Assembly: GCF_011758765.1 (NCBI RefSeq)
Contig: NZ_JAANOU010000001.1
Coordinates: 2,914,001-2,978,000 of the forward strand
DNA length: 64,000 nt
Source: Amycolatopsis viridis
GTDB lineage: Bacteria; Actinomycetota; Actinomycetes; Mycobacteriales; Pseudonocardiaceae
Direction of reading: 5' to 3'
Under the pieces are notes generated by a model. It saw only the letters and a list, made by a program, of their open reading frames with translations, made no database searches and had not been told where the DNA came from. The position numbers were made by a program, and so were the translations under genes. Within the stretch, counting starts at the first letter, position 1, and each line of letters opens with the position of its first letter. This document shows, one piece after another, positions 55,368 to 62,726 of the stretch.

Positions 55368-55946
55368 TCAGCGTCGTGAGGTGCGGAGGTGGATCCGTTC
55401 GCCCTGCTTGCCGAAGAGGCTGAGTACTTCGACGCTGCCGCGTCCGGCGGCGCCGAACCAGTGCGGTATCTGGCAGTCGAACTCGGCTGCTTCACCGGCT
55501 CCCATAGTGAAGTCGTGGTCGCCCAATTTCACGCGGAGTTGTCCGCGGAGCACGTAAAGCCATTCGTAGCCCGCGTGGGTGCGCAGGTGGGGCTGTTCGT
55601 CGTGCGCGGGGATGGTCATCTTGTAGGCGCGTGGTTCTCCCTGTTGCCGGGATAGCGGGATCAGCACCCGGCCGTCTTTCTTGGTGGGTTGCTGCGGCAC
55701 GCGCGGATCGACGATCCGTGGTGCGGCGACGATTTCGTCGAAGGGGATGCCGAGAGCCGCGGTGATCGGCAGGAGTAGTTCGAGGCTTGGCTTGCGCTGC
55801 GCTGATTCCAGCCGGGACAGCGTGCTCGTCGAGATGCCGGTGGCTCGTGCGAGGTCGGCCAGGCTGACGCCGTTCTTCTCGCGGGCGCGTCGCAGCCGGG
55901 GAGCGATCTGCTCGATCACGGCATCGACGCTCGGTTGATCGTCCAT
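55368..55946 (-). CDS. XRE-family regulator with C-terminal cupin
   Basis: 192 residues. Helix-turn-helix at about 13-70 (RLRRAREKNGVSLADLARATG, ISTSTLSRLESAQRKPSLEL) and a cupin barrel at about 110-185 (HLRTHAGYEWLYVLRGQLRV, GEAAEFDCQIPHWFGA). The cupin probably senses a small ligand. Divergent from a thioredoxin-reductase-like gene that starts 91 bases away and continues into an MFS gene, which it likely regulates. Confidence 0.93.
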   Translation of the reverse strand: MDDQPSVDAVIEQIAPRLRRAREKNGVSLADLARATGISTSTLSRLESAQRKPSLELLLPITAALGIPFDEIVAAPRIVDPRVPQQPTKKDGRVLIPLSRQQGEPRAYKMTIPAHDEQPHLRTHAGYEWLYVLRGQLRVKLGDHDFTMGAGEAAEFDCQIPHWFGAAGRGSVEVLSLFGKQGERIHLRTSRR

Positions 55947-56037
55947 GGGATGCAGTCAACCAATGTGTCCCGGAATCAGCAACGGAAGTTGTTGAAGTCG
56001 GTCGAGCTCCCGGATCCTCGCGGTGGAGGTGATCCGA

Positions 56038-57039
56038 ATGGATGCAACGACGCAGGTAACGAGGGGATCGGTGTCCGAGGCGCTGTGGGACAGCATCGTC
56101 GTCGGTGGTGGGGCAGCCGGGTTGTCGGCGGGGGTTGTGCTCGCGAGGGCACAGTTCGCGACGCTGGTCGTTGATGGTGGTGAGCCCCGAAACGGGCCCG
56201 CCGAGCACGTGCACGCGTACCTGACCCGGGACGGCATGGCCCCGAGTGAGTTCACGGCGACGGGGCGGGACGAGCTTGCTCGTTATGGCGGGACGCGTGT
56301 GCCGGCATCGGTGGTCGACACGCGCCGTGCGTCGGACGGCACGTTTGAGCTGCGGCTCGACGACGACCGCGCCGTGCGCGCTCGGTCGGTGCTGGTCGCG
56401 ACCGGGCTGACCGATGAGCTACCCGACATTCCTGGGCTATCCGAACGGTGGGCTTCGCAGGTGCACCACTGCCCGCACTGCCACGGCTACGAAGTGCGGG
56501 GGCGCACCATCGCCGTAATCGGCAGCACGATGGGCGCGGTATCGACACATCTGGCCGCGCTGATGCGCCGCTACAGCTCGTCGGTGACGTACTGCATCAA
56601 CGGCATCGAGGTCAGCGCCGCCCAGCGGCAGCGCCTCACCGCGTACGGCGTGCGACTGGTCGACGGGCGCGTCACGCGGATCGGCGCCAGCGCCGACACC
56701 GCGGGCGGGAATCCGGTCGCGATCGAACTCGACACCGGCGAGACGGTGACGTGTGAGGCCATCTTCGTGGCGCCCCGCCCAGCGCCCCGTACCGCGATCC
56801 TGACCATGCTCGGTGCGGCCACGGACCCGGTGAGCGGACTGGTTGTCGTCGATTCCCAGGGTGCTACGAACATCCCCGGGCTCTGGGCGGCCGGGAACGT
56901 GGTCAACCCCCGTGCCCAGGTCATCGCCGCCGCGGGCGCGGGCTCGGCTGCCGCCATGAACATGACCGGCTGGCTGCTCGACCAGGAGCTGTCCGCTGCC
57001 GTCTCCAGCCACCAGCCGCATGTCGGGGGTGTGAGCTGA
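56038..57039 (+). CDS. thioredoxin-reductase-like FAD/NAD(P) oxidoreductase
   Basis: 333 residues from ATG 56038 (GGAGG 8 bases before). FAD motif VVGGGAAGLSAGVVLARA, the redox CxxC in HHCPHCHGYEVRG, NAD(P) region TIAVIGSTMGAVSTHLA, where GxGxxA is altered to GSTMGA, and the FAD-binding end GLWAAGNVVNPRAQVIAAAG. Such stand-alone homologues next to XRE-cupin and MFS genes often act in dithiol oxidation of natural products (GliT/HlmI-like). It overlaps the MFS start by 1 base. Confidence 0.9.
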   Translation: MDATTQVTRGSVSEALWDSIVVGGGAAGLSAGVVLARAQFATLVVDGGEPRNGPAEHVHAYLTRDGMAPSEFTATGRDELARYGGTRVPASVVDTRRASDGTFELRLDDDRAVRARSVLVATGLTDELPDIPGLSERWASQVHHCPHCHGYEVRGRTIAVIGSTMGAVSTHLAALMRRYSSSVTYCINGIEVSAAQRQRLTAYGVRLVDGRVTRIGASADTAGGNPVAIELDTGETVTCEAIFVAPRPAPRTAILTMLGAATDPVSGLVVVDSQGATNIPGLWAAGNVVNPRAQVIAAAGAGSAAAMNMTGWLLDQELSAAVSSHQPHVGGVS

Positions 57040-58238
57040 TGGTCAGCACCGACACCGAGAAGTCCCGAACCCGTCGCGGTGAACGACTGCCCATCGGCGT
57101 GTACCTGCTGGGCTTCAGCCTGTTCGCGATGGGCAGCGCGGAGTTCCTGCTGGCCGGCGTACTGCCCGAGGTGGCCGCCGATCTGGACGTCACGCTCTCC
57201 TCAGCCGGGTACCTGATCACCGCGTTCGCTCTCGCCGTCGTGATCGGCGGACCACCGTTCGCGGTGCTCAGTCTGCGCTGGCCTGGCCGCGCTGCGCTGG
57301 TGGCAACCCAGGGCGTGTTCGCCGTCGGCGTCGTCGTCGGACTTCTCGGCAACTACCAGGTTCTGCTGCTCGCCAGGGTGGTGATGGGTATCGCCTACGC
57401 GGGCTTCTTCGCTGTCGCGTCAGTGACCGCGATCAGCCTGGTGACCCCGGACCGCAACGCCCGCGCCTCCGGAGTCGTGGTCAGCGGGCTCAGCGTGGCC
57501 ATGGTCGCCGGCGGTCCCGCGGGCACACTCCTCAGCCACTTCACCCAATGGCGCGGCGGCTTCTGGGCGGTGGCGGCCCTGACGGTCGCCGGGGTGATCG
57601 GCTGCCTGCTCGGCGTGCCCGCCGTCGGCTCGAACACCGACCGGCGCACCGCGCCGAGGGTGTCGCGGGAGCTCGCCACCATGCGAAAACCGATGCTCTG
57701 GGGCATCTACGCGATCACGATCCTGACCACGGCGGCATACATGATCACGTTCAACTATCTGGCAGCCATGCTCGCCGATATCACCGCCATCCCCCAGGTC
57801 TGGATTCCGGCGATCCTCGCGCTGTTCGGGGTCGGCGCCTTCGTCGGTCTGTCCATCGGCGGGCGCATCTCCGACCAGCGCCCCCATCTCGCACTGCTCA
57901 CGGGCGCATCGGCGATCGTGATCCTGTCAGTCGTGATGGTTGCCGCGATCCACCAGGTCTGGGCAGCGGCGCCAACGGTCTTCCTGCTCGGCATCGCCGC
58001 GTTCGTGCTGAACCCCGCCATCTACGGACGCGTCTTCGCGCTCGCAGCCGATGCGCCGATCCTCGCCGGTGCCACCACTGTGTCGGCATTCCAACTGGGC
58101 ATCAGCAGCACCCCCGTCCTCGCAGCCGCCTCACTCACCCAAGGCACCGTTCTCACGTCGGTCTGCTTGATCGGGGCCACCCTCGCTGCGACCGCTATCC
58201 CGCTCATTCTCCTTGACCGGGCACGACAAGTCCGCTGA
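57039..58238 (+). CDS. MFS transporter, DHA1 type (chloramphenicol-resistance-like)
   Basis: 399 residues, twelve hydrophobic segments. TM1 reads LLGFSLFAMGSAEFLLAGVLPEVAADL, the Cmx/CmlR-type signature. The TM2-TM3 motif A is weak (SLRWPGRAALVA). Motif C-like GLSVAMVAGGPAGTLLS. Exports a drug or the product of the upstream oxidoreductase. Coupled to that gene by TGATG. A strong hairpin follows directly. Confidence 0.92.
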   Translation: MVSTDTEKSRTRRGERLPIGVYLLGFSLFAMGSAEFLLAGVLPEVAADLDVTLSSAGYLITAFALAVVIGGPPFAVLSLRWPGRAALVATQGVFAVGVVVGLLGNYQVLLLARVVMGIAYAGFFAVASVTAISLVTPDRNARASGVVVSGLSVAMVAGGPAGTLLSHFTQWRGGFWAVAALTVAGVIGCLLGVPAVGSNTDRRTAPRVSRELATMRKPMLWGIYAITILTTAAYMITFNYLAAMLADITAIPQVWIPAILALFGVGAFVGLSIGGRISDQRPHLALLTGASAIVILSVVMVAAIHQVWAAAPTVFLLGIAAFVLNPAIYGRVFALAADAPILAGATTVSAFQLGISSTPVLAAASLTQGTVLTSVCLIGATLAATAIPLILLDRARQVR

Positions 58239-58244
58239 ACGTAA

Positions 58245-58277
58245 GCATGGCGGCTGACACGACCTCAGCCGCCATGC
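58245..58277 (+). terminator. hairpin after the MFS gene
   Basis: GCATGGCGGCTGA (58245-58257) and TCAGCCGCCATGC (58265-58277) form a perfect 13-bp stem with a 7-base loop, 7 bases after the stop. No T run. It ends the oxidoreductase-MFS operon. Confidence 0.82.
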
Positions 58278-58342
58278 GTTCGGCCCCTGCTGATCAACGC
58301 GCTGGCAGAATTCCCGTCACGGCGCGAGCGGCGGAGGCGCCT

Positions 58343-58658
58343 GTGCCGGTCAAATTCCGTACCGAGGATCAGCGTGCCCGCTACGGCCGGTTCAACACTG
58401 ACCCTGACCGAACCCAGTTGGGCGGATTCTTCCACCTCGAGCCACCGCCCGCGCCACGCGATGACATGCAACGGCGCCCGCAAGCAACTCGGCTGGGCCG
58501 TCCAGTTGGGTGCGGTGCGGTTTCTCGGCACGTTCATGGAACCGAAGGATCTGAAGGGCTAGACCGAACGCGCCGTGGAAGCCATCCGAGCCGAAGGCAA
58601 GCGCCCCGCCGCCGCCGACATCGCCCGACTCCCACCGCTCGGGTTCGACCACTTTCGG
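58343..58658 (+). pseudogene. Tn3-family transposase relic
   Basis: GTG 58343 opens VPVKFRTEDQRARYGRF and DRTQLGGFFHLE, the N-terminus of a Tn3 transposase. A frame change then gives GARKQLGWAVQLGAVRFLGTF, still N-terminal. A TAG stands at 58560-58562, and behind it AVEAIRAEGKRPAAADIARLPP and LGFDHF match the far C-terminus of the same enzyme. So nearly the whole middle, including the DDE catalytic core, is deleted. No 38-bp terminal repeat was found around it. Confidence 0.75.
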
Positions 58659-58687
58659 CTCACCCTGGTGACCATCACGGTCGACCA

Positions 58688-58868
58688 TCACCCGGCGGCG
58701 TCCGATCCACCAGCGACGGCCGGCATCCGGCGAACCTGCTCGTGCGACACGTCGGAGAAGGTCGCGATCCGCCGCAGCCCCCACCCCTCGTCCCGCGCGG
58801 ACACCATCGCCGACGCCAGCGCCGACAACGTCACCAGCTTCTTCGTCTGGACATTGATCGGTTCTGCC
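58688..58868 (-). pseudogene. fragment with a helix-turn-helix-like segment
   Basis: The minus strand reads TKKLVTLSALASAMVSARDE and GWGLRRIATFSDVSHEQVRR, an alternating helix pattern ending in a VSHEQVRR recognition-helix-like stretch. There is no start or upstream domain. It may be the end of a small element-borne regulator. The rest of the gap to 59230 shows no convincing coding. Confidence 0.35.
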
Positions 58869-59133
58869 GGGAGTTGGTGGATCATCCGCCTGCGGTGCGG
58901 TCGCGGACGTTGGCGGGGTTGCGGGAGATGCTGGACGAGACCAGGCCATCCAAGCTCTCCCGACCACCGTGGCCTGCGGAAACCCTGTGTTCCGCTCCTC
59001 CTGGACCCCCCAGTTGGGGCGCCGCCGGAGGTCTTCGAACCGGCCCTCCCGTTCCTACTCCCCGGCATCCGGTGCGTTTCGTCACGGTGACGACCGCCCA
59101 GTTTTCGCCTCCGGCACGAGGTTGACGAGGGCC

Positions 59134-59155
59134 CGCGATAACCGTGATTATCGCG
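59134..59155. repeat. dif-like perfect inverted repeat CGCGATAA-N6-TTATCGCG
   Basis: CGCGATAA (59134-59141) and TTATCGCG (59148-59155) are perfect 8-bp arms around CCGTGA. ATAA-N6-TTAT is exactly the core spacing of Xer/dif crossover sites. The surrounding 90 bases are unusually A/T rich. It lies between the Tn3 relic and the coiled-coil gene. It may be a recombination site or an operator for the next gene. Confidence 0.5.
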
Positions 59156-59230
59156 AGAGCCTGCTTGATCTAGATAACGAACTCTAACCTAGGATTGAAG
59201 TAAAGAAACTAGAACTGATAGCCTGCGGTT

Positions 59231-60364
59231 ATGCCGGAAACACCACCCCCACCGCGCCGGGACGCCGCGGGGAACCGTGAGCCGATCAGTGATCCGGGGT
59301 TGTGCCGGTACTGCCGGCGCCATCCGCGGAAACAGCCGGGACCACGCGGTGGCCGGCCGGGGGAGTACTGCACGACGGTGTGGGCGGTGGACGACCGTGG
59401 CCGGGACGTGACGTGCGCTCGGCTGGACGAGGCCGAGCAGGTCTCGTTCGCCGCTTACGGGCCGGCGTTGCCCGGTCTGGACGTGGCGGCGGTGGGCCGG
59501 GACGTGAGCCGGGCGCTGGCGGAGATCACCCCGCTGCAGCGGACCCTCGCCACACTCGACGAGCGGCTCGACGCGGAGGTGGCGGACGCCCGGGCACGGG
59601 CCGCGCAGGCCGACACCGCACGAGCCCACGCGGAGGCCAGGGCCGAGGCCGCCGAGCAGCGCGCCGCCGATGCGGACGCGGCCGCGGCGGAGGCGGCGGA
59701 GCGGGCCTCCGCGGCGCAGGCGCGGGCGGACGAGGCCGAGCATCGGGCAGCGGCCGACCGGGCTCAGGCCCAGCGGGCCATCGCCGACCGGTTGACCGCC
59801 GAGGGCGAGATCCGGCAGCTGCGGGAACGACTCGACGAGCAGGCCACCGAGCAGCAGCGCGCGACCGAAACCGCGGCGGCCCGCATCGAGGAGCTCACGG
59901 CGGCGGCCGCGGCCCGCGGCAGCGAAGCGGAGGCCGCGCACGCCCGGGCGCGGCAGCTGGAGACGGACCTGCGGGACCTCGCCACCCAGCACCACGCCGA
60001 CCTCGAAGAGCTGCGCACCCGGCACGAGCAGGCACTCGCCGCGGAGCGGGAGCGTCACCGCCAGGCGCACGACCAGTGGCAGTCCGAACGCGACGAGCAG
60101 ATCGCCGGGCTCCGCGCCCAGCACGAGGCCGCACTGACCGAGGCCCGGCACCGCGCCGCCGAACTGGCCACGGCAGCGGCCCGGGCGGACACCGCCGCCA
60201 CGGAGGCTCGCGCCGCCGCTGCGGCCGCCGGTCGCACAGCCGAAGCGACCGCCGCGCGGCTGGCGGCGGTGCGGGAGGGTGTGCTGGCAGCCCTGGCGGA
60301 GCCGGAGGCCGACCTGCCGGCCCGTCTGCGCGCCCTGCTCGCGCAGACGGCACCACCGTCCTGA
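59231..60364 (+). CDS. zinc-finger plus coiled-coil protein (KfrA-like layout)
   Basis: 377 residues. N-terminal cysteine cluster CRYCRRHPRKQPGPRGGRPGEYC with a later VTCARL, able to bind zinc. From about residue 95 to 355 it is one continuous Ala/Glu/Arg-rich helix with heptads (AEARAEAAEQRAADADAAAA, EEIRQLRERL-like blocks). The C-terminus is a short hydrophobic helix (VREGVLAALAEP). The plan resembles KfrA-type plasmid partition/structural proteins, but KfrA has a different DNA-binding end. No Shine-Dalgarno; the A/T-rich upstream region may give a leaderless mRNA. Confidence 0.75.
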   Translation: MPETPPPPRRDAAGNREPISDPGLCRYCRRHPRKQPGPRGGRPGEYCTTVWAVDDRGRDVTCARLDEAEQVSFAAYGPALPGLDVAAVGRDVSRALAEITPLQRTLATLDERLDAEVADARARAAQADTARAHAEARAEAAEQRAADADAAAAEAAERASAAQARADEAEHRAAADRAQAQRAIADRLTAEGEIRQLRERLDEQATEQQRATETAAARIEELTAAAAARGSEAEAAHARARQLETDLRDLATQHHADLEELRTRHEQALAAERERHRQAHDQWQSERDEQIAGLRAQHEAALTEARHRAAELATAAARADTAATEARAAAAAAGRTAEATAARLAAVREGVLAALAEPEADLPARLRALLAQTAPPS

Positions 60365-60618
60365 CTCCTACCCCGCTGGTGTCCGCCCGGCGCAGGTGGT
60401 GCGGCTGGTCGTGCACCTGCCGCCGGCGGGCTGGAGTCCGGCGGGCCGCGCTGGGCGGCCCACCGTCCCGGTGGAAACTCGCTCGCCCGAACAAGATCCT
60501 CGCGTGGGGTCGAATCGGAGTCGGGCTCCTCGAGCGCTCCACGATCCCCAGAGCCCGATGAGGAGGGGCTGCACACCTCCGGCGTGGTCGGCCGGGGCAC
60601 CCGGGTGGGGGCTCGTGG

Positions 60619-61017
60619 TCAGGCCAGGAGTGCGTCAGCGACGGTGTGGGCGATGACCTGGGCTCCGGCGTCGTTGGGGTGGATGTGGTCGCCGCTGTCG
60701 TAGCCGGGGTGCAGGGCGGCGGGTGCGGCGGGGTCGCGGAGTGCCCGGTCGAGATCGGCGACCGCGTCGTAAGCGTCGTTGGTGCGGATCCACTGGTTGA
60801 GCCGCCGGCGCGTGCTCTGGGCTTCGGGGGTGTCGAACCCGGGTCCCGCTCCGGCGGCGCCGGCGAACGGGGTGACGGTCGCGATGATGGGCTTGATCCC
60901 GTGCCGGCGGGCGCGGGTGGCGAGCGCCGAGAGTGCGCCGATGAGGTCGGTGACCGGGAGCGCGGGCTCGTTCAGCATCCCGGGCAGGCCGATGTCGTTG
61001 AGGCCGAGCCCGCACCC
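60619..61017 (-). pseudogene. GDSL/SGNH hydrolase, C-terminal stump
   Basis: The minus strand carries about 130 residues of the second half of an SGNH hydrolase: LGLNDIGLPGMLNEPALPV (the Asn block), IKPIIATVTPFAGAAG, RRLNQWIRTNDAYDAVADLD and the catalytic DHIHPNDAGAQVIAHTVA with Asp-x-x-His. The nucleophile GDS and Gly blocks are missing; the frame upstream is unrelated. It abuts a plus-strand fragment at 61020. Confidence 0.72.
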
Positions 61018-61019
61018 GG

Positions 61020-61181
61020 ATGGGCACCCGCCCGATCGACGACGCCGCACTACTGGAGCTGGCCCGCGCCGCCGTCGACGCCTTCCTGCGGATCTTCGGC
61101 CCGCCGGACACCACCGACGCGGGAACCGGCGTGTCCGCAGTGGCCGGTTCGGACGACCGGGCCCGCCCTGCCGGGAGTTAG
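61020..61181 (+). pseudogene. TetR-like regulator, C-terminal stump
   Basis: 53 residues after a chance ATG: GTRPIDDAALLELARAAVDA and FLRIFGPPDT are like the last helix of TetR ligand-binding domains, followed by a Gly/Ala tail and TAG. The helix-turn-helix is absent. It meets the GDSL stump head to head, as at 38.1 kb. Confidence 0.45.
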
Positions 61182-61196
61182 GCCATCCGGGTGCGT

Positions 61197-61232
61197 TCGT
61201 CCGGCCCGGGTGACGATCCCCGGGCCGGACGA
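61197..61232. terminator. hairpin between the TetR stump and the NmrA gene
   Basis: TCGTCCGGCCCGGG (61197-61210) and CCCGGGCCGGACGA (61219-61232) form a perfect 14-bp stem with an 8-base loop. It lies 24 bases past the NmrA stop on the minus strand, so it probably ends that transcript. Confidence 0.75.
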
Positions 61233-61256
61233 GCGTGTGCCCGTGGCCGTCGAAGG

Positions 61257-62129
61257 TCAGCGGGAGCCCGGCGTCCAGCCGCTGGTGCCGAGCCAGGACC
61301 GGAGGCTGGCGAGCGCGGGGTGGCGGCGGCGCAGGGCCGGCACATCGGCGCGGTAGCCCTCGCGGTCGAACCAGCCGAACATCGCGGCCATCTCCGTGCT
61401 GATCGCCTGCAGCTGTTCGATCGGCTGCTGCTCGTACCGGGTGGGGATACCGGTCACCTGGGCGAAGACCTCGGCCATCTGCGGCCCGGTGAGTTCGTCC
61501 CCGGCGAGCTCGATCTGCCGCCCGATCCAGTGCGCGGGGGCGTCGAAGGCGTCCGCGGCGAACACCCCGATGTCGGCGGTGGCGATCAACTGCAACGGAA
61601 CCTCGGGCCGCAGCCACAGGCCCAGTACGAGCTCGCCGTCCACGAGCCGGGGGCCGACGTCGTGGAAGCCGTCGTAGAACATGGCCGGCCGCAACACGGT
61701 CGCCGGCAGGCCGAGTGCCTCGATGTGCTGCTCGACGTGCCACTTGCTGTCGAAATGCGGCACGCCACTGTCCCGCTCCGCCCCGCCCACCGAGCTGTAC
61801 ACCAGGTGTGCCACCCGCGCTCGCGCCGCCGCGTCGGCCACCGCCTTGCCCTGCCGTTCCTCCGCCGCGACCCCACCGGGTCCCTGGAACGTCTGCACGC
61901 TGAACACGCCCCGCACCCCGCGCATGGCCGCTACCAGCGACTCCGGGTCGTCCAGATCTCCGCGAACCAGCCGCGCACCCGCGGCGGCCAGTTCCCGCGC
62001 CGCGGGAGCCTCCGCATCGCGCACCAGTGCGTGCACGGTACGACCCCGCCGCAGCAGCTCCCGCGCCACCGCGCCGCCTTGCCGACCCGTGCCGCCGATC
62101 ACCAGGATCGGCTCGTTGTTCTCCGACAT
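61257..62129 (-). CDS. NmrA family NAD(P)-binding protein
   Basis: 290 residues from ATG 62129 (GAGGAGG 6 bases before). Rossmann start ILVIGGTGRQGGAVARELLRRG, then VRGDLDDPESLVAAMRGVRGVF and the TFQGPGG segment. HLVYSSVGGAERDSGVPHF is typical of NmrA/HSCARG-like proteins, which sense NADP(H) or act as atypical SDR oxidoreductases. Divergent from a MarR gene with a clear operator covering its promoter; induction by loss of MarR binding is likely. Confidence 0.93.
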   Translation of the reverse strand: MSENNEPILVIGGTGRQGGAVARELLRRGRTVHALVRDAEAPAARELAAAGARLVRGDLDDPESLVAAMRGVRGVFSVQTFQGPGGVAAEERQGKAVADAAARARVAHLVYSSVGGAERDSGVPHFDSKWHVEQHIEALGLPATVLRPAMFYDGFHDVGPRLVDGELVLGLWLRPEVPLQLIATADIGVFAADAFDAPAHWIGRQIELAGDELTGPQMAEVFAQVTGIPTRYEQQPIEQLQAISTEMAAMFGWFDREGYRADVPALRRRHPALASLRSWLGTSGWTPGSR

Positions 62130-62148
62130 CACACGCCTCCTCGAGTTG

Positions 62149-62183
62149 CTTGGTACGACAAGCATATTACTTGTTGTACCAAG
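62149..62183. promoter_or_regulatory. MarR operator between NmrA and MarR genes
   Basis: CTTGGTACGACAAG (62149-62162) and CTTGTTGTACCAAG (62170-62183) are inverted repeats with 13 of 14 positions matching, separated by the A/T-rich CATATTA. A further half site TTGTCGTGCCAAG stands at 62228-62240, close to the marR start. The site is 19 bases upstream of the NmrA ATG. This is the best operator in the window. Confidence 0.82.
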
Positions 62184-62264
62184 TTTATGGATTGGGTGTG
62201 ACGGAACACGGACTCCGACCGGTATGGTTGTCGTGCCAAGTAACGGGGGAGACGGGAGTTGCGC

Positions 62265-62711
62265 GTGGTCGAACAGGGCGAAATCAGCCGCGGTATCGCG
62301 GCCGTTGCCCGGGCACATCTCGCGGTGGCCGGGCGGCTCCTGCGGGAGTGTGGCCTCTACCCGGGGCAGGAGCTGCTGCTGATGCGGCTGTGGGAGAACG
62401 ACCACCGGTCGCAGACCGAGCTCGCCCGGGCGCTCGACCTCGACCTGTCCACCGTGAGCCGGACCGTGCAGGCACTGGAGCGCAACGGATTCGTCGTCCG
62501 CGGCTCGTCGCAGACCGATCGCCGGTCGGTGATCGTCTCGCTCACTCCGGCCGGTCGCGGGCTACGCCCGGCCGTCGAGCGGATGTGGGCCGCGCTGGAC
62601 ACCGCCACGACCGCCGGACTGTCCGACCGTCAGCAGGCGGACCTGCTGCGCTTGCTGCGGCGCGTGGAACGCAACCTGCTCGACGCCGACAGCGCGTCCG
62701 CCGGCACCTGA
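62265..62711 (+). CDS. MarR-family transcriptional regulator
   Basis: 148 residues from GTG 62265, with GGGAG 6 bases upstream; TTG 62259 is the alternative. Winged helix: RSQTELARALDLDLSTVSRTVQALERNGFVVR, wing SSQTDRRSVIVSLTPAG. Flanking helices form the dimer. Divergent from the NmrA gene; it has a half-operator just before its own start, so it is probably autorepressed. Convergent with the phosphotransferase gene, 15 bases between stops. Confidence 0.94.
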   Translation: MVEQGEISRGIAAVARAHLAVAGRLLRECGLYPGQELLLMRLWENDHRSQTELARALDLDLSTVSRTVQALERNGFVVRGSSQTDRRSVIVSLTPAGRGLRPAVERMWAALDTATTAGLSDRQQADLLRLLRRVERNLLDADSASAGT

Positions 62712-62726
62712 CCGCCGGCCTCCTGC

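Noticed and set aside
55978-55991. CAAC-GGAA-GTTG dyad between the XRE-cupin and thioredoxin-reductase-like genes
   Set aside because: Only 4-bp arms, expected by chance in a gap of this size.
61198-61270. Minus-strand peptide LTFDGHGHTLVRPG resembling a hydrolase end next to the TetR stump
   Set aside because: Very short and overlaps the terminator hairpin; similarity may be chance.
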